This document shows, one piece after another, positions 11,810 to 20,221 of a stretch of 64,000 nt of DNA. Location: positions 62,001-126,000 of the forward strand of contig NZ_JACAAX010000014.1 of NCBI RefSeq assembly GCF_013377085.1. Direction: 5' to 3'. Every line of letters begins with the position of its first letter. The stretch's first letter is position 1. The notes under the pieces were generated by a model, which was not told the DNA's origin, searched no databases, and worked only from the letters and a program-made list of their open reading frames with translations. The position numbers and the translations under genes were made by a program. The DNA is from Rhodoplanes sp. Its GTDB lineage: Bacteria > Pseudomonadota > Alphaproteobacteria > Rhizobiales > Xanthobacteraceae.

Positions 11810-12419
11810 GGCTAACTATCTTATCAGGCAGACGCGCGTCTCTGGTAATGAGGCCTTCTTCTCTCAAAAGCTGTTCCCAATAACCAAACGCCTCAATGAA
11901 CAGCCGAACAGCATCCCACTTTTTTTCTCCGTCGTAGATTGAGAGTTGAAGTACCAAGTCGCCGACCTTGACATGTCCGGCAGGCTCTATAGCAGGCAAC
12001 CATTCCGCAAGCGCTTTTACATCAGGATCGCTTTTCCGCTTCCGCATATGTTTCGAAGCATTTGCAATCTCACGGCAAATGTGGATCTCTCGACTGTCCT
12101 TGCAAACAGCGTTCTGGAAGCGCTCAAGACCTTTATCGCGGCCGCTCATAGTCCACTCATTGAACTCGAACTTGAAACGCTTTCTCAATAGCGCCCGAGT
12201 CTCTTGCCGTGATTCCCAAAGCCAGTCAGTGATGTGCCACGCCGTAACCGCCGTGTTGAACGCGATGAATAGTGGCTCTGGAAAGCCCTCTGACTTCGTC
12301 CAAACGGACTGCGAGTTCATCAGCTTATCAATCTCGAAGGAAAGCTTCGAGACCATGTGCTGAGGCTCGTTTAGGCCGAACACATTAGGGATGTCGCTCG
12401 GTTTAGGCGCTTCGACCAT
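11805..12419 (-). CDS. Hypothetical protein, AT-rich, island gene
   Basis: I do not recognise this 204-residue protein. It is soluble, with no signal peptide or membrane segment, and is mostly helical by eye, with WHITDWLWES, FKFEFNEWT and CREIANASKHMRK as the most distinctive stretches. The arrangement of an arginine and a histidine around IANASKH recalls HEPN-like helical proteins, but the spacing is not the canonical R-x4-6-H, so no function is claimed. Base composition is clearly more AT-rich than its neighbours, supporting horizontal origin. It is the only gene in the first of two tandem units behind tRNA-Val. Its last codons and TAG stop fall in repeat E. Confidence 0.75.
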   Translation of the reverse strand: MVEAPKPSDIPNVFGLNEPQHMVSKLSFEIDKLMNSQSVWTKSEGFPEPLFIAFNTAVTAWHITDWLWESRQETRALLRKRFKFEFNEWTMSGRDKGLERFQNAVCKDSREIHICREIANASKHMRKRKSDPDVKALAEWLPAIEPAGHVKVGDLVLQLSIYDGEKKWDAVRLFIEAFGYWEQLLREEGLITRDARLPDKIVSP

Positions 12420-13100
12420 CGGGAGGCCTATAAAAAGGCTCCGGCTTGCGCCAGGGCCTCTAAACTGGTGTGGGGTGGCGGACTAGGAGTCCGCCATTGC
12501 GGCATCTTTCGGCTTTTGGGTTCGAACTTCCTCCAAAACGCCCTGTCACTGACGTGGCTTGCTCACCCTTTCAGGCCCCACAGCGCCGCGAGCATCCCCA
12601 AGCCGATTTCGACGAGTGCCACCATGTGAACCTCCAGTGAAAGGCTGATTGACCAGTCAATGTGAAGCCCGACGGTGAGCCACCACGCCACAACGGCGAC
12701 GAGATGGAAGTTGGTCGAACCTACTGCCGAACCAAATTCTTCACCAGTTTAGGGAGTGCTCAGCCCGGCTTCAAGCCGGAGTAGGTAGGAAGGCGTGCAC
12801 AGGCGCGGGACGGACCGAAAAATCCTGTTCCACCTCAAAGTGCCAGAAACTCCCGCACCCTGCGCCAACCCCTTGCCCGTCCTGAAAATTCCACCACGTC
12901 ACCGCCCACCAATGGATCCTAAATCATTGAAGTCGTGTCTTTTTCGCTTCCCGCACCGTGCGGGTCCAGCAGGAACTCGTAGTCCGGGTCGAGCGCCAGC
13001 GAAACCCGCGGCATTCCCCGTTACAACCGCGGATTTCGCTTGCGCTCTATCCGGGCAACGCTTGCTTTGCCCATGAGGTTGCGATCAAAGATCGCGGGTT
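12420..13100. other. Non-coding region with att-like junction between the two island units
   Basis: 681 bases without a credible gene. It contains the promoter region of the minus-strand unknown, a GGCGGACT-AGG-AGTCCGCC hairpin (about 12477-12495), an inverted pair CTAAACTGGTG (12460-12470) / CACCAGTTTAG (12742-12752), a CCGGCT-TCA-AGCCGG hairpin near 12765, and the second tRNA-Val core with its two flanking arms (12810-12970). Short open frames across the arm repeat are unlikely to be genes. Confidence 0.6.
12815..12911 (+). repeat. Direct repeat (upstream arm plus core), copy 2
   Basis: About 97 bases that align without gaps to 14077-14187 territory at roughly three-quarters identity, including GAAAAATC, CCTCAAAG, CTCCCGCACC (12850-12859) and TGCGCCAAC. 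They end in the 15-base tRNA-Val core (12897-12911). TCCCGCACC recurs downstream at 12949-12957, 37 nt after the core. This copy therefore has arms on both sides, as expected for an internal junction. Confidence 0.75.
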
Positions 13101-13955
13101 TCATGGCCGCGCACTGTTTCCACCCTTCTGCAGCATGGGTGGCGGCTGGGTCGCTTTCACGGTCTCATCGGTGCCGAGGAACGTCAGCACGATGCGCGCG
13201 AACCCCGTCGGGGTCTCGTACATCAACTCGTGCGTCGCGTTCTTGAACTGAACCAGCCACGCGCCCGCGATCGCCGCCGCCAGCACTTTCGAGCTTTCGG
13301 GGTACACGACCGTGTCCGCAGTGCCGACCACGAACATCACCGGGTTGGTGACGGCAGCGATGCGATCCATCGGCGTCTTCCAGTGTGTCGTCGCCTCGAC
13401 TTGGCGGGCGACGATCGGATCCGGGATCGTCTTGCCCTTCAGCGCCGCCGCGACATTGCTGCCATCGGTGGTGGTCGCGTGGACGATCGCCTTGTCGAAC
13501 CGCTGCGGATAGGTGAGCAACAGCTCCTGCGTCATGGTGCTGCCCATGGAATAGCCGAGCACATGCGTCTTCTCGACATCGAGGGCGTCGAGCAGACCGA
13601 TGACGTCGTCGGCGAACAGTCTGTAGGTGAACGTCGTGGCGTTGGCGCTCGTGTGCCCCATGCCGCGGTTGTCGGGCATGATGAGTTGGTATTTTTTCGC
13701 CAGCGCGGCGACGATTTGCGGTTGCCAGTGCTCGATGGTGCCGCCCAGCCCCATGATCATCACCAGCGGCGGACCCGAACCGACCAGCTTGTAGCCGATG
13801 TCGATGCCGTTGGCGTGGACCTGACGGATGGCATGCCCCTGGCTGTCGCGAGCGATGATCTTGCCCGCCGGACGCACCTGCTGGGCCATGGCGCTGCCGA
13901 CGCACAGTATCAGCGCGACGGCAAACGCTGAAATGCGCCATGCAATTCTTGTCAT
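13101..13955 (-). CDS. Exported alpha/beta hydrolase
   Basis: 284 residues with a signal peptide (MTRIAWRISAFAVALILCVG ... AMA, cleavage before QQ), so probably periplasmic. The alpha/beta-hydrolase fold has oxyanion-region MIMGLGGT, nucleophile Ser136 (GYSMGS), acid Asp214 (GTADTVV) and His242 (ATHELMY), a complete triad. Substrate unknown; esterase or lactonase activities are typical. The ATG at 13955 has GAGGGGG just upstream, so the longer frame to 13994 is rejected. It is the only gene in the second tandem unit behind tRNA-Val and has the same orientation and the same distance from its left core (about 190 bases) as the gene in the first unit. Confidence 0.88.
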   Translation of the reverse strand: MTRIAWRISAFAVALILCVGSAMAQQVRPAGKIIARDSQGHAIRQVHANGIDIGYKLVGSGPPLVMIMGLGGTIEHWQPQIVAALAKKYQLIMPDNRGMGHTSANATTFTYRLFADDVIGLLDALDVEKTHVLGYSMGSTMTQELLLTYPQRFDKAIVHATTTDGSNVAAALKGKTIPDPIVARQVEATTHWKTPMDRIAAVTNPVMFVVGTADTVVYPESSKVLAAAIAGAWLVQFKNATHELMYETPTGFARIVLTFLGTDETVKATQPPPMLQKGGNSARP

Positions 13956-14385
13956 CGATCCCCCTCGTTTATTGGCGGCGAACCGAATCAGCACTCCGCC
14001 TTACGCCGCGAGCCTCGAATCGGGATAATGACCACGCCAGTACGTAAGAACCCTTCCGCTCAAAAACGCCGGAAAACGGTGCGGGATGGACAGAAAAATC
14101 TTGTTCCGCCTCAAAGCGCCAGAATCTCCCGCACCTTGCGCCAACTCCTTGCGCTACGGAGGAATTCGACTTCGTCACCGCCCACCATGCGGCGCCTGTC
14201 TGTCCCTATCCATTTGGATGACAATGTTTTTGGGGACGCGCCGCCCATGGCGGCCAATCAGCCGTTCCTCGAGCCGTCCGTCTCGCCTTCGGCCCGCCGA
14301 TTCCGAAGGATGATTTACTGGCTGGTGTCTCGACCTGCGGTGTCTTGCAGCGGCGACGCTTCGCGTCCTGCTCCGAACGCCCCGA
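13956..14385. other. Non-coding right end of the tRNA-Val island
   Basis: 430 bases with no credible gene. It includes the promoter of the hydrolase and the third arm-plus-core repeat (14078-14187); 14188-14385 lacks a TCCCGCACC arm and is interpreted as resumed chromosomal sequence. Confidence 0.55.
14078..14187 (+). repeat. Direct repeat (upstream arm plus core), copy 3
   Basis: This matches copy 2 through GAAAAATC, CCTCAAAG, CTCCCGCACC (14126-14135) and TGCGCCAAC, and ends in the tRNA-Val core CGTCACCGCCCACCA (14173-14187). The arm motif is 37 nt upstream of the core, exactly as in copy 2. Its reverse complement GGTGCGGGA is at 14078-14086. No arm lies downstream, as expected for an attR-like end. 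Confidence 0.75.
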
Positions 14386-16257
14386 TCAGAACGGTGCGCC
14401 GAGCGTGACGGTCACGGCTGAAATGCGGTCCCCCGGCTGGCCGAACGTCGTCGACGCGCCAACTCCGAGACGTACGATTTTGCTGAACTCGGCGTTGAAT
14501 CCGGCCAGCATGGTGCCGTAGCCGCCGGTCAGGTTGGCCATCGCAATTTCCAGGCTGGACGTTCCGCCGACAAATCCGACCCGGTAGGTGCGTTCGTCGT
14601 CCTTGTGTTCGTAATCGTAGGACAACTGTCCGTAAGGACGCACGCGGACGCCGAACCAGTGGCTTTCGGCGGCAACCTGCCAGCCGAGCCGCGAGCGCAG
14701 CGACTCGCGGGCCTGATCGCCATAGCTCATCGCCGTCACGCTGCTCGAGTTTTCGCTGAAGCCATTCACGTCGACACGCGCCCAAGCCAGCCCGGCAAGA
14801 GGGCCGTGCACGACGTCGCCGAAAACGAAGTTGTAGCCGACCTGCCCCTTGGCGGCGAACCGGTTGCCGCCCGTGTCGCCGCTTTCGACGGTGTTGAAGG
14901 GACCGAGCGCGATCCTGCGGGTGCTCGCGAAATCGAGCCGGGAGTAGCTCGCCAAGGCATTTGCATAGAAGGCGCCGAGCTTGTACGCGCCGAATCCCGA
15001 AAGCGTCCACTCGTCGTAGTTCACCGAACCCAGGTTGTTGCCGTAATCGAACGGGACATGCCCGTACCCCAGGGTCACGCCCCCGAACATCTGGTCGTTC
15101 AAGGCCTTCTCGTAACCGATGACGAAGTTGGTGCCGGAGTCGTCGCCCGATGGAATTCCGCCTGACGCATCTCTTTTCGAATAGGAATAGTCGGTGCTGA
15201 AAAAGACCCCCTGGCCTGTGTAGCCGAAGTTTTCGAACTCCTGCAGCCGGGAGTCGATGGACCGCCACTGTGCACCGGCACGCGCCATCGCCACCTGGGA
15301 CAGCAGGCCGGCGCGGTTCGCCGCTTCCAACGACGAATAGACCCAATCGGAAATGATCCTGTGGCCGCCCTCCGACGGGTGCTTGGGGTCGGCAAACAGA
15401 TAGCCGCCCGTTCCTGCAGGCGCTGGGCAACCCAGCGCGGCCGCACAGGCCGCGTCGGTCGTGTTGGTGAAACCGTAAGCCGCCGGATTGGCGAGAATGG
15501 TGCCGAGCAATCGGCTGGTGTCGAAATAGAGGGCGTTCTTGCCGGCCAGCCCCGTCACCAGGGCCGTGTTGAACGTCGATACCAGGCTTTGAAGCTCTGC
15601 CGAATACGGAAGCTGCGCCGCCTCGTGGGCATAGGGCGTCCTGCTGATGTCCATGATGCCGACGACGATCAGATTGCGCACACCGGCCGATTGCAGACGG
15701 GTCACCTGCGCCACCATGTCGTCCGCCGCCGTCACCAGCGCCGCCTGGCCGGCCGCGAGCGTCCCGCCGCCCATGACCGCGCTGAACTGCGCGATGACAT
15801 CGTTGTGCCCGCCCGAAACAGCATAGAGCGCGTTTCGATCCACCGGCCCGCGCGCCAGAAAGTCGTCGACCTGGGTGCTCACCGGTGGAATGCCCACGGC
15901 GTAGGACGGCCCTGTCGGTGCGAGGCTGATGCGGCCCATGCCGACTGCAAAGTCGTTGCCGCCGGCGATGGGCGTGAAACCGTACACCGGGAGCGTCGGC
16001 ACGACGGCGTAGGACGGCGTCACCGACAGACCGTACCGGACGCCGAGATTCTGCGCCCAGATCGTTCCGGGGTTGGTCGAGAAGTGGCTGTTCGCCCCGA
16101 CACCGGGGATCGCGGCGAAGACACCGGCATCGGTGAGGCTGTCACCGAAGAAATAGGCGTTCGAATACGGACCCGCCTGAGCGCCGGAAACCGCTCCGAT
16201 CAGCAACGAGGCCAGCGCGACGCCCCGTTTCAGCATGGACCGCCGATGTCTGTTCAT
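14386..16257 (-). CDS. Autotransporter with GDSL esterase/lipase passenger
   Basis: The 623-residue product has a signal peptide (to about A28), a GDSL/SGNH hydrolase passenger (about 30-320) and a C-terminal autotransporter beta-barrel (about 345-623) ending in a terminal Phe. Catalytic blocks are visible: FFGDSLTDAG with nucleophile Ser40, GGNDFAVG, GGHND, and DPKHPSEGGH near residue 290 with the catalytic Asp-His. This layout matches EstA-type surface esterases that stay anchored in the outer membrane. Upstream in-frame codons to 16401 would precede the signal peptide and are rejected. It stands alone; an AT-rich leader with three phased GTAATA repeats lies upstream. Confidence 0.92.
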   Translation of the reverse strand: MNRHRRSMLKRGVALASLLIGAVSGAQAGPYSNAYFFGDSLTDAGVFAAIPGVGANSHFSTNPGTIWAQNLGVRYGLSVTPSYAVVPTLPVYGFTPIAGGNDFAVGMGRISLAPTGPSYAVGIPPVSTQVDDFLARGPVDRNALYAVSGGHNDVIAQFSAVMGGGTLAAGQAALVTAADDMVAQVTRLQSAGVRNLIVVGIMDISRTPYAHEAAQLPYSAELQSLVSTFNTALVTGLAGKNALYFDTSRLLGTILANPAAYGFTNTTDAACAAALGCPAPAGTGGYLFADPKHPSEGGHRIISDWVYSSLEAANRAGLLSQVAMARAGAQWRSIDSRLQEFENFGYTGQGVFFSTDYSYSKRDASGGIPSGDDSGTNFVIGYEKALNDQMFGGVTLGYGHVPFDYGNNLGSVNYDEWTLSGFGAYKLGAFYANALASYSRLDFASTRRIALGPFNTVESGDTGGNRFAAKGQVGYNFVFGDVVHGPLAGLAWARVDVNGFSENSSSVTAMSYGDQARESLRSRLGWQVAAESHWFGVRVRPYGQLSYDYEHKDDERTYRVGFVGGTSSLEIAMANLTGGYGTMLAGFNAEFSKIVRLGVGASTTFGQPGDRISAVTVTLGAPF

Positions 16258-16587
16258 GTCGCTCGCCTCGCATGCGCCAAACCCGATGACGGCTGGCGGA
16301 CCACAGGGACATCGCTCGACAACCGAGATCGGTTGCTGCTCGCGTTTCACGGCTTCGCGTTTTCGGGGGCCTGGATCGAAGTGGTAAATAATTCGTAACA
16401 AAAAGCGGTTAATAAATCGTAATACAGAGTAATACTGCGTAATATAGTAGTTGCGGCTTAATCTGCTTACGCATCACAGAGAATCGGCTCGTTTTGCTCA
16501 GTCCGCACGTTCCGCTTGCTGAATATCCGCCCGGGGGCCGGACCAGGGCTGTGCCGCCTGTCGTCGCCTCGGCCGTTCGCTTCGTTG
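16258..16587. other. AT-rich divergent leader
   Basis: 330 bases between the autotransporter start and the end of the LysR gene. An AT-rich block (16381-16450) carries three GTAATA hexamers at 10-base spacing, listed separately. No gene is supported. Confidence 0.55.
16419..16444 (-). promoter_or_regulatory. Three helically phased GTAATA repeats upstream of the autotransporter
   Basis: GTAATA occurs at 16419, 16429 and 16439, exactly 10 bases apart, about 160-190 bases upstream of the minus-strand autotransporter gene. Such spacing places the repeats on one face of the helix, as for a cooperative operator or curved DNA. No regulator is assigned. Confidence 0.4.
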
Positions 16588-17463
16588 TCAGGGCTGTCGG
16601 GCACGCTTCGGCTCCTGGCCCAGAAACGCCCGCACCAAATGGGCGCGGGACGAGGCCTGCAGCCAGACGAGGCCGATGCGGCGGACGAACTTGGTCTTGT
16701 GGATCGGCAGCTTCTTCAGCGTCAGCCCGGCCGGCCAGGGCGGCGCCCAGTCGGGCACCAGCGACACGCCCAATCCCTGGTCGACCAGCACGGCGATGGC
16801 GTCGAGCGAATCGAGCTCGAAGCGCTCGCGCGGCCTGATCTTGGCGTGGCGCAGATAGCGGTCGGCGAGGCGCCCGCCCCAATGGGTGTGGTCGTAGCGG
16901 ATGAACGGGTGGCCGGTCAGGATCTCGCGCGGATCCGAGCTTTCGACCGAGCCGGGCGCGATCACCATCAGGGGCTCGTGCCGCAGCACCCGCCAGGCGC
17001 AGCTCTTCGGCAGCGCGAACTCCGGCTGGACGATGATGGCGGCGTCGATCTCGCCGGCCAGCACCTTGGGATAGAGGTCGCGCGACGTGCCCGGCGCGAT
17101 ATGGACGTCGATGCGCGGGAACGCCGTGCTGCAGCGTTTCAGGAGGTCGGGCAGCAGACCCGTCATGGCGGTCGCGACGGCGCCGAGCCGCAGCGCGCCG
17201 GCCGGCTCGTCGACCACGGCGATGCTGCGCAGATCCTCGACGCCGCGCAGGATGGCGCGCGCCCGCGCCATCACGGCCGATCCGGCCGCGGTCGGCACCA
17301 TGGTGCGGCCCGACCGCGCGAGAAGCCGCGTCCCGATCTCCGCCTCCAGCACCTGCAGCCGCTGGGTGACGGCCGCCGCCGTGACGTTGAGATGGCGCGC
17401 CGCGGCGGCGATCGATCCCTTGTCGACCACCAGCATGAAGCTCTCGAGGAAGCGCGTGTCCAT
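16588..17463 (-). CDS. LysR-family transcriptional regulator
   Basis: 291 residues. An N-terminal winged helix-turn-helix ([20 protein letters not shown], then [19 protein letters not shown], about 5-45) is followed by a periplasmic-binding-protein-like effector domain. It is transcribed divergently from the SDR-led catabolic operon, with 98 bases between the starts, so it probably controls that operon in response to a pathway intermediate. An imperfect dyad (ATCC-N12-GGAT, 17496-17515) lies in the shared promoter region. Confidence 0.92.
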   Translation of the reverse strand: MDTRFLESFMLVVDKGSIAAAARHLNVTAAAVTQRLQVLEAEIGTRLLARSGRTMVPTAAGSAVMARARAILRGVEDLRSIAVVDEPAGALRLGAVATAMTGLLPDLLKRCSTAFPRIDVHIAPGTSRDLYPKVLAGEIDAAIIVQPEFALPKSCAWRVLRHEPLMVIAPGSVESSDPREILTGHPFIRYDHTHWGGRLADRYLRHAKIRPRERFELDSLDAIAVLVDQGLGVSLVPDWAPPWPAGLTLKKLPIHKTKFVRRIGLVWLQASSRAHLVRAFLGQEPKRARQP

Positions 17464-17495
17464 CGTCAGAAAAACTAAGGTCTGAACGCAGGAGA

Positions 17496-17515
17496 ATCCA
17501 TCTTTTTTATCGGAT
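17496..17515. promoter_or_regulatory. Candidate LysR operator in divergent promoter
   Basis: ATCC (17496-17499) and GGAT (17512-17515) form a small dyad around a T-rich centre in the 98-base gap between the divergent LysR and SDR genes. Position and symmetry suit a LysR-type box; the arms are short. Confidence 0.3.
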
Positions 17516-17561
17516 CGGCCTGCCCGACCATTCCCCGCAACGCGACAAGGGGAGGCGAGGC

Positions 17562-18347
17562 ATGGATCTCGGGCTGACGGGGCGCACGGCGCTCGTGCTG
17601 GGCGGCGGCGGCGGACTGGGCAGCGCGATCGCCGCCACGCTGGCGCGCGAGGGTGCGGCGACCGCGGTGGCGGACATCGACCTCGCGGCGAGCGAAAAGG
17701 TGGTTCAGGCGATCGAGGCCGCCGGCGGGCGCGGCCTGGCGCTCGCCTGGGATCTCGCCGATCTCGGCGTCGTCGACGCGCGGGTGTCGGCCGTGGAGGC
17801 GGCGTTCGGCCCGGTCGACGTGCTGGTCGCCATCACGGGCGGTCCGCCGCCGACCCCGGCCGCCGGCCAGGACCCGGCGCTGTGGACGCGCTCGTTCCAG
17901 TCGATGGTGCTGTCGGTCATCGCCGTCACGGACCGGGTCCTGCCGAAAATGCGGGCGCGACAATTCGGCCGCATCGTCACCTCGACGTCCTCGGGCGTGA
18001 TCGCGCCGATCCCCAATCTCGCGGTGTCGAACGCGCTGCGGCTGTCGCTGGTCGGCTGGTCGAAGACGCTCGCCCGCGAGGTCGGCCGCGACGGCGTCAC
18101 GGTCAACATCGTGGTGCCGGGCCGCATCGCCACCGGCCGCATCCGCTTCCTCGACGAGCAGAAGGCCAAGCGGGACGGGCGCGCCGTCGCCGATATCGCG
18201 GCCGAGAGCGAGGGCTCGATCCCGATCGGCCGCTACGGCGAGCCGCAGGAATACGCCGACGTCGTCGCCTTCCTGGCGAGCAGCCGCGCCTCCTACGTCA
18301 CCGGCTCGGTCGTGCGGGTCGACGGCGGTCTCGTTCCCAGCATCTAG
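17562..18347 (+). CDS. SDR-family oxidoreductase lacking the canonical YxxxK
   Basis: 261 residues with a Rossmann nucleotide-binding start ([14 protein letters not shown], about 11-24) and the SDR C-terminal region ([16 protein letters not shown]). At the usual active site the serine-rich strand TSTSSGV is present, but the catalytic Tyr-x3-Lys is replaced by a run [10 protein letters not shown], with Ser-Asn and Arg where Tyr and Lys are expected. A recognisable SDR subgroup shares this SNA[VL]R pattern (recalled). It may use altered chemistry or act non-catalytically. It is the first gene of the catabolic cluster, with a strong GGGGAGG ribosome binding site, and is followed 30 bases later by the RraA-like gene. 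Confidence 0.85.
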   Translation: MDLGLTGRTALVLGGGGGLGSAIAATLAREGAATAVADIDLAASEKVVQAIEAAGGRGLALAWDLADLGVVDARVSAVEAAFGPVDVLVAITGGPPPTPAAGQDPALWTRSFQSMVLSVIAVTDRVLPKMRARQFGRIVTSTSSGVIAPIPNLAVSNALRLSLVGWSKTLAREVGRDGVTVNIVVPGRIATGRIRFLDEQKAKRDGRAVADIAAESEGSIPIGRYGEPQEYADVVAFLASSRASYVTGSVVRVDGGLVPSI

Positions 18348-18377
18348 CTTCATCCATCGACAACGGACAACAGCAAC

Positions 18378-19094
18378 ATGTCGGACACCAGCCTGGATCT
18401 GCCGCGCGACGTCATCGAGACCCTGCAGGGCGTGACCACCGCGACCCTCACCACGGTGCTGCTGAAGAAAGGCCTGCGCAATGTGTGGATGCGCGGCGCC
18501 CGCCCGCTGCAGCCCGGCCAGCCGCGCATCGTCGGCCGTGCCTTCACGCTGCGCTTCGTGCCGGCCCGCGAGGACCTGGCGACGCCGGAGAGTTGGTCGA
18601 AGCCGATCTCGACCCGCGGCGCCATCGAGGCGATGCCGGAGGGCGTCGTCGTCGTCGTCGACGCGATGGGCATCACCGATGCCGGCATCTTCGGCGACAT
18701 TCTCTGCGCCCGCATGAAGAAGCGGAACGTCGCCGCGCTGGTGACGGACGGGGTGGTGCGCGACCTCGCCGGCGTGCTCTCGACCGGGCTGCCGGTGTGG
18801 TGCGGGGGCGCGGCCGCGCCGCCCTCGGTCGCCGGGCTCACCTTCGTCAACTGGCAGGAGCCGATCGGCTGCGGCGGCGTCGCGGTGTTTCCGAACGACG
18901 TGGTGGTGGTCGACCAGGACGGCGCCGTGCTGATCCCGGCGGCGCTGCTCGACCATGTGCTCGCCACCGCGCCCGAGCAGGAGCGCATGGAAGGGTGGAT
19001 CATGGAGGAGGTGACGCGCGGCGCCCCGCTGCCCGGCCTCTATCCGATGAACGAGGCGACCAAGGCGCGCTACGAGGCCTCGAAGAAAGGCTGA
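18378..19094 (+). CDS. RraA-like protein / HMG-type aldolase
   Basis: 238 residues of the RraA/menaquinone-methyltransferase-like fold (VVVVVDAMGITDAGIFGDIL, then TDGVVRDL, with the conserved G-D-x-L and R-D metal/substrate motifs). Members are either regulators of RNase E (RraA proper) or class II aldolases cleaving 4-hydroxy-4-methyl- or 4-carboxy-4-hydroxy-2-oxoadipate. The catabolic neighbours favour the aldolase role. Length is longer than E. coli RraA (about 161), which also fits the aldolase-like branch. Confidence 0.8.
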   Translation: MSDTSLDLPRDVIETLQGVTTATLTTVLLKKGLRNVWMRGARPLQPGQPRIVGRAFTLRFVPAREDLATPESWSKPISTRGAIEAMPEGVVVVVDAMGITDAGIFGDILCARMKKRNVAALVTDGVVRDLAGVLSTGLPVWCGGAAAPPSVAGLTFVNWQEPIGCGGVAVFPNDVVVVDQDGAVLIPAALLDHVLATAPEQERMEGWIMEEVTRGAPLPGLYPMNEATKARYEASKKG

Positions 19095-19194
19095 CGCCGG
19101 CGCCGAACGGCACGACTGGGGTCCGGCGCAATGCCGCCGGACTTTTTCACCAGATCATCGAAACGGTCCGCGAGAGGCCGATCGGGAGGAGTTC

Positions 19195-20175
19195 ATGATG
19201 CGCGACCTGACAGGACGACTCTGTGCGCTGACTGCCGCGATCTGGACGCTGTCGTGTGTCGCGGCCGCGGCACAGCCGACCACCATCGTGGTTCCCTATG
19301 CGGCGGGCGGCCCGACCGACGTGGTGGCGCGGCTGCTCGCCGACCGCATGGGCCGCACGCTCGGGCAGACCATCATCGTCGAGAATGTCGCCGGTGCCGG
19401 CGGCACCATCGGTCCGGCCCGGGTCGCGCGGTCGACGCCGGACGGCAGCACGATCCTGATCCACCACATTTCCCTGCTGGCGGCGCCCGGGCTGTATTCC
19501 AACCTGTCCTACGACACCCGCACGGCGTTCGAGCCGGTCGGCCTGGTCAACACCGGGCCGATGGTGCTGGTCGGGCGCAAGACGCTGGCACCGGCGGACG
19601 GCGCCGCGCTGATCCCCTGGCTGAAGCAGAACGGCGACAAGGTGAACTTCGCCCATGCGGGCAACGGGACAAGCCAGCACTTCTGCACGGTGCAACTCGG
19701 CAACGTGGTCGGCTTCCGGCCGAGCTTCGTCTCCTATCGCGGTGCGGCGCCGGCCATGAACGACCTCGTCGCCGGCCAGATCGACATGATCTGCGACCAG
19801 TCGAGCAACGCCATCCCGCAGGTCCAGAGCGGCACGGTGCGGGCCTATGCGGTGACGTCGAAGACGCGGCTCGACTCGATCAAGGACGTGCCGACCATGG
19901 CCGAGGTCGGCCTGCCGGAGGTCGACTATGCCGTGTGGCACGGCCTGTATGTACCGAAGGGAACGCCGCCGGCGACCGTCGAGAAGCTCAACGCCGCCCT
20001 GCGCAAAGCCCTCGACGACCCGTTGGTGATCGAGCGCTTCAAGGAACTCGGTACGACGCCGTTCCCGGCCGACCGGCGTTCGCCGGCTGCGCATGCAACA
20101 CTGTTCTCAACCGAGTTCGACCGGCTGGCCAAGCTGATCGAGAGCGCCGGGCTCAAGGCGACCACGGCGAACTGA
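19195..20175 (+). CDS. Bug/TctC-family periplasmic solute-binding protein
   Basis: 326 residues: signal peptide (MMRDLTGRLCALTAAIWTLS ... AAA), then the Bug signature IVVPYAAGGPTDVVARLLAD and a two-lobed binding-protein fold. Family members bind carboxylates for tripartite tricarboxylate transporters. No TctA or TctB membrane genes are present in the window, so it is an orphan binding protein that must use components elsewhere or act as a sensor. Its place in the operon suggests the substrate is an organic acid degraded by the flanking enzymes. Confidence 0.9.
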   Translation: MMRDLTGRLCALTAAIWTLSCVAAAAQPTTIVVPYAAGGPTDVVARLLADRMGRTLGQTIIVENVAGAGGTIGPARVARSTPDGSTILIHHISLLAAPGLYSNLSYDTRTAFEPVGLVNTGPMVLVGRKTLAPADGAALIPWLKQNGDKVNFAHAGNGTSQHFCTVQLGNVVGFRPSFVSYRGAAPAMNDLVAGQIDMICDQSSNAIPQVQSGTVRAYAVTSKTRLDSIKDVPTMAEVGLPEVDYAVWHGLYVPKGTPPATVEKLNAALRKALDDPLVIERFKELGTTPFPADRRSPAAHATLFSTEFDRLAKLIESAGLKATTAN

Positions 20176-20221
20176 GAACGCCGCCGGACGTCGGCCGCAG
20201 CAGAGAGGCGAGGGCAGGGCC

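Noticed and set aside
12475-12535. tRNA-like stretch with GGCGGACT-AGG-AGTCCGCC and GGGTTCGAACTTC
   Set aside because: The T-arm does not form a stem and no acceptor stem can be drawn; a degenerate tRNA fragment is possible but unsupported.
12795-13076. 93-codon frame across the core 2 repeat, similar in translation to a frame starting at 14086
   Set aside because: The similarity is explained by the DNA-level arm repeat. Both frames run through attachment-site sequence and lack ribosome binding sites.
14028-14408. 126-codon frame at the island's right end
   Set aside because: It overlaps the arm repeat and the autotransporter's 3' end, with no domain or RBS.
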